Positions 56,806 to 62,046 of a stretch of 62,046 bases of DNA are shown here, piece after piece (within the stretch, counting starts at the first letter, position 1; every line of letters begins with the position of its first letter). Origin of the DNA: Mycolicibacillus trivialis (GTDB taxonomy: Bacteria; Actinomycetota; Actinomycetes; Mycobacteriales; Mycobacteriaceae); NCBI RefSeq assembly GCF_002102395.1, contig NZ_LQPZ01000038.1, positions 1 through 62,046 of the forward strand, written 5' to 3'. A program made the translations under genes and the position numbers. The notes under the pieces are model-generated. The model was not told the origin of the DNA. It saw only the letters and a list, made by a program, of their open reading frames with translations, and searched no databases.

Positions 56806-57168
56806 CTAGCTGTTCAACAGCTCGGCCAACACCGCCGCCTGGCTGCCGGCCAGCTCCCGGGTGGCGGTCACCAGGGTGGCGGTGTGCGACCCGATGAGTT
56901 CGCGCAGTCCGGCGACGGCCGCCTGCCCCTCGGGTGTGCTCAGTTCCTGCTCGTAGCGGCTGACGAACTCGTCGAACCGTTCCGGGCGGTGGTCGTACCA
57001 GTGCCGCAGTTCGGCCGAGGGTGCCGCGTCTTTGAACCAGTGCCCGACCCGGGGATCGTCCTTGCGGAAACCGCGCGGCCACACCCGGTCCACGAGGATC
57101 CGCACCCCGTCGTCGTCGCTCGGCTGGTCATAGACCCGCGCCACCCGGATCCGGTGTTCGGCGCTCAT
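56806..57168 (-). CDS. DUF488 family protein
   Basis: A 120-residue protein covering a full DUF488 domain: RVARVYDQPSDDDGVRILVDRVWPRGFRKDD near the start, then KDAAPSAELRHWYDH and RYEQEL, and an end with VTLVTATRELAGSQAAVL-type strands and helices. It corresponds by position to Rv3073c. Function is unknown; some members are heme- or nitrite-linked by context, but nothing here shows that. Confidence 0.85.
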   Translation of the reverse strand: MSAEHRIRVARVYDQPSDDDGVRILVDRVWPRGFRKDDPRVGHWFKDAAPSAELRHWYDHRPERFDEFVSRYEQELSTPEGQAAVAGLRELIGSHTATLVTATRELAGSQAAVLAELLNS

Positions 57169-57199
57169 GGTTTTCAGATTACCCGCGAACGCGGTGCAC

Positions 57200-57805
57200 T
57201 CAGGCGTATGCCGAACCGGGGTGGTAGCGCTTGACCCGACGCAGCGTGTTCTGGTCAGTGTGGTTCATCTGCTTGCCGTCCATGGCGGCCAGCTTGAGCA
57301 CCAGAGTGGAGGTGTAACTGAAGGTTTCGTCGTCCTCGATGGTGAAGGTGCTGTCGAACGCGATGAGTTCGGCACGCTCGGAGAGGTACTCGTTCTGCAG
57401 GATGCCGTAGTTGACGTCCCCGGGGGTCGCGGTGAACTGCAGCGTCTTGTCCCGCGGCTCGGCCTGGCCACCGGCCAGGATGGCGATGCCCCGGCCGAAC
57501 ACCACGTTGCGGATGACCACACCGGTCTTCTTCTCCCACAACAGATATCCGACCTCGTCGTGGAACGGGTCCATGGCCTCCTCGCCGTGACGCCATGCGG
57601 TCATCTCGTACTTGAGGCCCTCGATGACCTGCTGGCCGTTCTCCTGAATCGGGATCGGCTTGAACCAGGCCCGCTCGAAATAGCTGGTCTGCGCGGTGCC
57701 GCCGTCCTTGTTGTGGAAGGAGAAGTCGACGCCGACGTCGCCCTCCCACTCACCGACCAGCGGGGTCAGCGGCCCCAGTTTCTGCGGGCCCAGGATCTCG
57801 GTCAT
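57200..57805 (-). CDS. Nitrobindin-like heme-binding beta-barrel protein
   Basis: A 201-residue protein with the THAP4/nitrobindin-type barrel: LGPLTPLVGEWEGDVGVDFSF at the start is the characteristic xxLxxLxGxWxGxG motif, and ten or so strands follow. Members bind ferric heme and handle NO or peroxynitrite. The His residue expected as heme ligand cannot be picked with certainty by eye. The ATG at 57805 is at a natural N-terminus (MTEILGPQ); an extension to 57892 is non-coding. Confidence 0.75.
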   Translation of the reverse strand: MTEILGPQKLGPLTPLVGEWEGDVGVDFSFHNKDGGTAQTSYFERAWFKPIPIQENGQQVIEGLKYEMTAWRHGEEAMDPFHDEVGYLLWEKKTGVVIRNVVFGRGIAILAGGQAEPRDKTLQFTATPGDVNYGILQNEYLSERAELIAFDSTFTIEDDETFSYTSTLVLKLAAMDGKQMNHTDQNTLRRVKRYHPGSAYA

Positions 57806-57984
57806 GGCTGCCTTCCTCCCGACGGTGGATTGAGTTCCATGCCGCCCGTGACCGGCGACCGAGCGGGCCAGAGTCCGGACCGCCCTCGCCAAGCGGCGCC
57901 AACCGCGAGTGACACGAACCGAGATGCTAGTCGGCGCCGCCGCTCGTCGTGGCCGTTACGGCCGACCGGGGACCGGACAGAAAA

Positions 57985-58022
57985 CACCGCGGGCCAGAGG
58001 CTGTCTGCCCTGGCCCGCGGTG
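57985..58022 (-). terminator. Terminator of the tmRNA gene
   Basis: Perfect 13-bp arms caccgcgggccag (57985-57997) and ctggcccgcggtg (58010-58022), followed on the minus strand by TGTTTTC. It lies 8 bp past the mature tmRNA 3' end. Confidence 0.85.
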
Positions 58023-58030
58023 ATCGAATG

Positions 58031-58396
58031 TGGAGCTGCCGGGAATTGAACCCGGGTCCTCCGGCCTGCCCTCAAGGCTTCTCCGTGCGCAGTCCGCTAG
58101 GTCTCTACTCGGATCTCCCGGTCACGCGGACCAGCCGGGATGACGATCCCAGTCGCTGTGTGGTGTCCCGTCACGTCCCGCGACCGGACGTAACGGTTGA
58201 TCCCTCTAGCTGATGCCAGGGTCCGGGCCGAGGGCGTTCCCGGTCTGACAGACTAGCCGTCGCTTAGGCAGCGAGAGCGTAGTCGCGCTGATGTGAATCG
58301 GCGCTTAATTGGTTGCAACGACGCTTACGGTGGTCTCTTGCCTGCACCGGCACGCTTCCCTTGATTCGAAGCACGAAGTCGAAACCGTTCAGCCCC
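58031..58396 (-). ncRNA. ssrA: Transfer-messenger RNA (tmRNA)
   Basis: A 366-nt tmRNA. The 5' end GGGGCTGAACGG pairs with the 3' end CAGCTCCA, and the T loop GGGTTCAATTCCCG is present. The tag frame (58264-58302, resume codon GCC) encodes ADSHQRDYALAA and a TAA stop, the mycobacterial tag recognised by ClpXP. It rescues ribosomes stalled on broken messages together with SmpB, whose gene is about 1 kb upstream. Confidence 0.96.
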
Positions 58397-58497
58397 CTGT
58401 TCTGGTTGTCGGCACCCGCCGACGGCCGGCGGGCACTTGTCATGATACGTGGGCTGCAACGACATTTCCGCCGGAAATCATCCCGGCGCCCGCGACG

Positions 58498-59349
58498 TCA
58501 TCCGACCGTGATCATCGTCACCGCGATCACGGCGAGCACCATCCCGGCGACCTGCCAGCGGTGCACCCGCTCCCGAAGCACCACGATCGCCAGCACCACC
58601 GTCACCGCCGGGTACAGCGAGATGAGCACGCTGGCCAGCGACAGCAGCGCCAGGTGCAGCGCCAACAACATGGTGATGTTGGCGCCGGTGTCCAGCGCCC
58701 CGGCCAGAAACGCCAGCCGCAGCGGAGTGCCCGTCGGCACCCGCAGGTTGCCGCTGACGGCGGCCACCGCGACCACCATCACCGCCGCGGCCGCCCGCGC
58801 GAACACCAGCGGCCACAGCCGCGACTCCCCTGGTGTCTGATCGATGAACACGAAGTTGAGGCCCAGCGCCAGCCCCGAGCCGACCGTCAGCCACGCCACC
58901 TTCGCGGTGAACCGGTGCGGCCGGACATCCTCGTCGGTGGCCTCCCGGCTGATCATCACGACCGCCAGCAGCGCCAACGTGATGCCGATGGTGGCGATGG
59001 TGTCGGGTCGCTCGCCGATCACGACGCTGACCCCGATCGGCACCGCCGCGTCGATCACCGCCGACAGCGGCGAGACCACCGCGATCGGCCCGGCGCCCAG
59101 CGCGGCGTAGAACCACCAGATTCCCAGCGCCTGGGTGATGCCGCCCAGCGCTCCCCAGACGGCGGCCTCGGCGGTGATCGGACCGCCGGCGCCGAGTGCG
59201 GCCAACCCGAGCAGGACCATGGCCACCGGGGTGGAGATCAGCACGACCCGCAGCGCCGCGACCTGCCGCGCGGCGATGCCGCCGACGAAATCGCTGATAC
59301 CGAAGCTGGTGGCCGAGGCCAGGGCCAGCGCCGGGGCGGCGGGGATCAC
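58498..59349 (-). CDS. EamA/DMT-family transporter
   Basis: A 283-residue protein with ten hydrophobic segments in two EamA repeats: about 5-135 (FGISDFVGGIAARQVAALRV...) and 150-280 (WLTVGSGLALGLNFVFI... ending VVLRERVHRWQVAGMVLAV). The GTG at 59349 overlaps the region of the smpB stop by a few bases and is chosen because the hydrophobic region begins there; the frame to 59652 is antisense-like to smpB. Probably a metabolite exporter. It lies between smpB and ssrA. Confidence 0.8.
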   Translation of the reverse strand: MIPAAPALALASATSFGISDFVGGIAARQVAALRVVLISTPVAMVLLGLAALGAGGPITAEAAVWGALGGITQALGIWWFYAALGAGPIAVVSPLSAVIDAAVPIGVSVVIGERPDTIATIGITLALLAVVMISREATDEDVRPHRFTAKVAWLTVGSGLALGLNFVFIDQTPGESRLWPLVFARAAAAVMVVAVAAVSGNLRVPTGTPLRLAFLAGALDTGANITMLLALHLALLSLASVLISLYPAVTVVLAIVVLRERVHRWQVAGMVLAVIAVTMITVG

Positions 59350-59351
59350 CC

Positions 59352-59858
59352 CTAGTCCATACCCTTGGCGCGGCGCCCGAGCGCGCGGGTGATCTCCCGC
59401 TCCGCGTCGCGTCGAGCCAGGTCCTGACGCTTGTCCCGGGCCAGCTTCCCGCGGGCCAGCGCCAACTCCACCTTCACCTTCCCGCTCGACAGGTACACCG
59501 ACAGCGGCACCAGGGTCAGGTTGCCGTCCTTGATCTTGCCGACCAGCGTGTCGATCTGGCTGCGGTGCAGCAGCAGTTTGCGGTTGCGGCGCGGTTCGTG
59601 GTTGGTCCAGCTGCCGTGGTGGTATTCGGGGATGTGCATGTTGCGCAGCCACACCTCGCCGTCATCGACGGTGGCGAACGCGTCGACCAGGGAGGCGTGG
59701 CCCTGGCGCAGGCTCTTCACCTCGGTGCCGACCAGCGCGACCCCGGCCTCGAAGACCTCCAGAATCGAGTAGTCGTGCCGGGCTTTGCGGTTGGTGGCGA
59801 TCACCCGGTTGCCGCCGTCGGCCTCGGAGCCCTTCGCGCCGCGGGATTTCTTGGCCAC
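59352..59858 (-). CDS. smpB: tmRNA-binding protein SmpB
   Basis: A 168-residue OB-fold protein that brings tmRNA to stalled ribosomes. Conserved blocks are [29 protein letters not shown], the HIPEY motif and the C-terminal basic tail beginning [14 protein letters not shown]. The start is a GTG at 59858 giving MAKKSRG. It follows ftsX with one base between and its stop is just ahead of the EamA gene, giving the order ftsE-ftsX-smpB known in mycobacteria. Confidence 0.97.
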   Translation of the reverse strand: MAKKSRGAKGSEADGGNRVIATNRKARHDYSILEVFEAGVALVGTEVKSLRQGHASLVDAFATVDDGEVWLRNMHIPEYHHGSWTNHEPRRNRKLLLHRSQIDTLVGKIKDGNLTLVPLSVYLSSGKVKVELALARGKLARDKRQDLARRDAEREITRALGRRAKGMD

Positions 59859-59859
59859 G

Positions 59860-60753
59860 TCAGCGCCGAACGTACAGCCGCAAGGTCACATACGCCGTCG
59901 CGCCCGCCATCGCCACCCCCACCAGCCACAGCACCGGTGCGATGTAGAGGACGTCGGCGTAGTCGATCTTGGCGATCAGGTTCGCTTGATAGAACTGGCT
60001 GAGCGCGCGGTCGAGGAACACCGCACGCACCACGATCAACCCGATGACCGAGATCGCCACACCGATGGTGGCGGCCAGCATCGCCTCGACCAGGAACGGC
60101 AACTGGGTGTACCAGCGACTGGCCCCGACCAGGCGCATGATGCCGATCTCGGTTCGCCGGGTGTAGGCGGCCACCTGCACCATGTTGGCGATCAGCAGGA
60201 TCGCCCCGATGGCCTGCACCAGCGCCACCGCGAACGCCGCCCCGCTGATCCCGTCGAGCACCGCGAAGAGCCGGTCGATGAGGTCCTTCTGGTTCTTGAC
60301 CTCGCGGACCCCGGGTTGGCCGCGCAGTGCGTCGTCGAAGGCGGCGTGCTCCTCGGGGTTCTCCAGCTTGACGATGAACGACGCCGGGAACGCGTCCGTG
60401 CTGGCCACCTCCTTGAACTGCGGCAACTTGGCGATCGCGTCCTCGTAGGCGTCCTCCCGGTTGAGGAAGCGGACCGACTTGACGTCGTCGCGGGCCTCGA
60501 TGCGCTCGCGCAGCGCCTTGCAGGCGTCGCTGTCGCAGGTCATGTCACCGGCGGAGATGTCGTCGGTGAGGAAGACCTGCGACTCCACCCGGTCGAGGTA
60601 GATGGCCTTGGAATGGTCGGCCAGCCGGATGATCAGCAGCCCGCCGCCGAACAGCCCGATCGAGATCGCGGTCGTCAGGATCATCGCCACGGTCATGGTG
60701 ACGTTGCGACGAAGCCCGATGAGGACCTCGTTGAACAGGAATCCGAAGCGCAC
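59860..60753 (-). CDS. ftsX: Cell-division ABC transporter permease FtsX
   Basis: A 297-residue membrane protein with the FtsX layout: first helix at about 15-40 ([22 protein letters not shown]), a large extracellular domain (about 45-155), then three more helices in the last 130 residues. The outer domain holds two Cys (CDSDAC) that probably bridge. With FtsE it transmits a signal to a RipC-type peptidoglycan hydrolase. The GTG start shares one base with the ftsE stop (TAGTG). Confidence 0.96.
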   Translation of the reverse strand: MRFGFLFNEVLIGLRRNVTMTVAMILTTAISIGLFGGGLLIIRLADHSKAIYLDRVESQVFLTDDISAGDMTCDSDACKALRERIEARDDVKSVRFLNREDAYEDAIAKLPQFKEVASTDAFPASFIVKLENPEEHAAFDDALRGQPGVREVKNQKDLIDRLFAVLDGISGAAFAVALVQAIGAILLIANMVQVAAYTRRTEIGIMRLVGASRWYTQLPFLVEAMLAATIGVAISVIGLIVVRAVFLDRALSQFYQANLIAKIDYADVLYIAPVLWLVGVAMAGATAYVTLRLYVRR

Positions 60754-61442
60754 TATCGATCCATTCCGTAGATGCCGTGCTGCTCGTCGCGCACCAACCG
60801 GCCCAGTGAGAGCTGGACCACCCGCTGGCGCATCGAGTCGACGATGTGGTGGTCGTGAGTGGCCATCACCACGGTGGTGCCGGTCCGGTTGATCCGGCCG
60901 AGCAGGTCCATGATGTCGCGGCTGGTCTCCGGGTCGAGGTTGCCGGTCGGCTCGTCGGCCAGCAGCACCAGCGGCCGGTTGACGAACGCGCGCGCGATGG
61001 CGACGCGCTGCTGCTCACCGCCGGAGAGTTCGTCGGGCAGCCGGTTGGCCTTGCCCGCCAGCCCGACCATCTCCAGCACGTCGGGCACCACCCGGTTGAT
61101 GGTGTCGGCGCGTTTGCCGATCACCTCCAGGGCGAACGCGACGTTGTCGAAGACCGATTTCTGTTGCAGCAGCCGGAAGTCCTGGAACACGCAGCCGATC
61201 ACCTGGCGCAGCGCGGGGATGTGCCGGCCGGAGAGTTTGTTGACGTGGAATTTCGACACCCGGATGTCGCCGCTGGTGGGACGTTCGGCGGCCAGCAGCA
61301 GCCGCATGAACGTCGATTTGCCCGAACCCGACGGCCCGATGAGGAAAACGAACTCGCCCTTGTCGATCTTGACGCTGACGTCGTCCAACGCCGGACGCCC
61401 CGACGATTTGTACTGCTTGCTGACATGGTCAAGCGTGATCAT
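60753..61442 (-). CDS. ftsE: Cell-division ABC transporter ATPase FtsE
   Basis: A 229-residue ATPase. Walker A is GPSGSGKST near residue 34, the signature is [12 protein letters not shown] near 137, Walker B leads to LLADEPTG near 160 and the switch His is in ATHDHHI. It matches mycobacterial FtsE almost throughout. The ATG at 61442 ([11 protein letters not shown]) is the start; an extra codon upstream is possible. It works with FtsX, whose gene overlaps it by one base. Confidence 0.97.
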   Translation of the reverse strand: MITLDHVSKQYKSSGRPALDDVSVKIDKGEFVFLIGPSGSGKSTFMRLLLAAERPTSGDIRVSKFHVNKLSGRHIPALRQVIGCVFQDFRLLQQKSVFDNVAFALEVIGKRADTINRVVPDVLEMVGLAGKANRLPDELSGGEQQRVAIARAFVNRPLVLLADEPTGNLDPETSRDIMDLLGRINRTGTTVVMATHDHHIVDSMRQRVVQLSLGRLVRDEQHGIYGMDR

Positions 61443-61469
61443 CACGGCACGCAGTGTAACCGCGGATAA

Positions 61470-61500
61470 CCCCGCCGCCGGTCACGCTAGCCCGGCGGGG
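61470..61500 (-). promoter_or_regulatory. Hairpin between the proline-rich gene and ftsE
   Basis: Arms ccccgccg (61470-61477) and cggcgggg (61493-61500) cover the end of the proline-rich gene. Without a T run it may only reduce read-through into ftsE-ftsX-smpB. Confidence 0.35.
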
Positions 61501-61957
61501 CTTGCGGCGGTGTCGTCAGCGGAGTCGGTGACGGCGATGTCGGCGGTGACGGTGAACCCGGCTCCGGCGGGATCAGCGGCGGCAGCGTCCCGAACGGGGA
61601 GGGCAGCGGCAGCGGCGGCGGCTCCGGCGACAGCGGGGTCGGCGGCGTGGTGGTCACCGGCGTGGTCGGCGTGGTGGTGGGGGTGGGCGGCGGCGGTGTC
61701 GAAGTGTCCGCGGGCGCCCGCACCTGGGTCCTGGGCACCCAGGTGTAGTCCGGGTCGGGGACGTAGCCGGGCGGGACCACGTCGCTGGCCGGCACTTGAT
61801 GATCCGGCGGTTCGGGGTGATAGGTGTCATAGAGCCACCACACCGCCACGAACGCCACCAGCAGCACCACCGTGGAGGTGCGGACCCGACCGCCGAACAG
61901 GTGCCGGGGCCGGCCGCGGCCCATCCGCTTCCCCCGGGTTTCCCCCTGGGCCTTCAC
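61487..61957 (-). CDS. Proline-rich single-span membrane protein
   Basis: A 156-residue protein with a basic N-terminus ([22 protein letters not shown]), one membrane helix (about 30-45, [17 protein letters not shown]) and a long Pro/Thr/Ser-rich outer tail. It matches the position and character of Rv3103c upstream of ftsE. Its GTG start overlaps the previous stop (GTGA). It may be an accessory of the FtsEX system; no domain is recognised. Confidence 0.75.
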   Translation of the reverse strand: MKAQGETRGKRMGRGRPRHLFGGRVRTSTVVLLVAFVAVWWLYDTYHPEPPDHQVPASDVVPPGYVPDPDYTWVPRTQVRAPADTSTPPPPTPTTTPTTPVTTTPPTPLSPEPPPLPLPSPFGTLPPLIPPEPGSPSPPTSPSPTPLTTPPQAPPG

Positions 61958-62046
61958 CGGTCCTCCCCCGCATCGTCGGAGTCGTCCGTGTCGTCCCCGG
62001 GCGGGGCGTCGACCCGGGCGGCCGGCGCGAGCCCACCCACCCGGGC
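61954..62046 (-). CDS. C-terminal end of an upstream gene (partial)
   Basis: The last 30 codons of a protein ending in an acidic tail ([13 protein letters not shown]) run off the window. In M. tuberculosis the gene at this place (Rv3104c) encodes a membrane protein, so a membrane or channel protein with a charged cytoplasmic tail is plausible, but the domain is not in view. Its stop overlaps the start of the proline-rich gene. Confidence 0.55.
   Translation of the reverse strand, partial: ARVGGLAPAARVDAPPGDDTDDSDDAGEDR

Overview
The window is high-GC actinobacterial chromosome and almost certainly comes from Mycobacteriaceae, probably a Mycobacterium or Mycolicibacterium. The order serB2-ctaD-fecB-adhC, nrdF next to a Baeyer-Villiger-type monooxygenase and a TetR gene, nrdHIE, a short-chain dehydrogenase/TetR/cyp136 cluster, fadE22, pgmA-crcB1-crcB2, and ssrA/smpB/ftsX/ftsE is the backbone known from M. 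tuberculosis around Rv3042c-Rv3104c. The tmRNA encodes the tag ADSHQRDYALAA, the same tag as in M. tuberculosis. I could run no database search, so every family name rests on motifs and remembered homologues.

Layout. 1-1500: a scar of nested insertion sequences (an IS256-family tail inside an IS1634-like transposase). 1600-16850: serB2, ctaD, fecB, a DUF4139 protein, adhC, a NarK-type transporter, nrdF, a flavin monooxygenase, TetR, a geranylgeranyl reductase-like flavoprotein, an MpaB/DUF2236 oxygenase and its divergent TetR. 17146-21860: a Fic protein with a palindromic operator, then nrdE-nrdI-nrdH. 22080-32583: an LLM-class oxidoreductase, SDR, TetR, cyp136, a stand-alone LeuA-type regulatory domain with a structured leader, a three-gene operon (AhpD-like, CstR-like, DUF302) behind a G-tract inverted repeat, a PoxB-like enzyme, fadE22 and a GreA-family protein. 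32628-40792: D-amino-acid dehydrogenase-like, an RDD protein, a membrane protein, a large repeat-tailed DUF7159-like envelope protein, a second class Ib R2 subunit (nrdF), TetR and an SRPBCC protein. 52506-62046: MFS, pgmA, crcB1, crcB2, DUF488, a nitrobindin-like protein, tmRNA, an EamA transporter, smpB, ftsX, ftsE, a proline-rich membrane protein and the end of one more gene.

The most unusual part is 40867-52417, an 11.55 kb integrative element in the 3' half of tRNA-Ala(GGC), bounded by a 43-bp perfect direct repeat. From the tRNA inwards it carries a tyrosine integrase, a small HTH protein, a divergent palindrome-rich control region, an excisionase, a RepA-like ATPase, a repeat-rich gap that could be an origin, a protein resembling phage small terminases, a 1.6-kb-codon single-polypeptide (type ISP-like) restriction-modification enzyme, a small membrane protein and an AbiGi-like protein. 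No capsid, tail or large-terminase gene is present. The plan of integrase, excisionase, replication, TerS-like protein and defence cargo, without virion genes, is that of a phage satellite (PICI-like) loaded with anti-phage genes. That is my leading hypothesis for a previously undescribed system here.

A second candidate is the small operon at 26856-27929. Its regulator keeps the two sulfur-reactive cysteines of the CsoR family but has Gly where CsoR has its copper-binding His. This points to a persulfide/sulfur sensor controlling an AhpD-like and a DUF302 protein.
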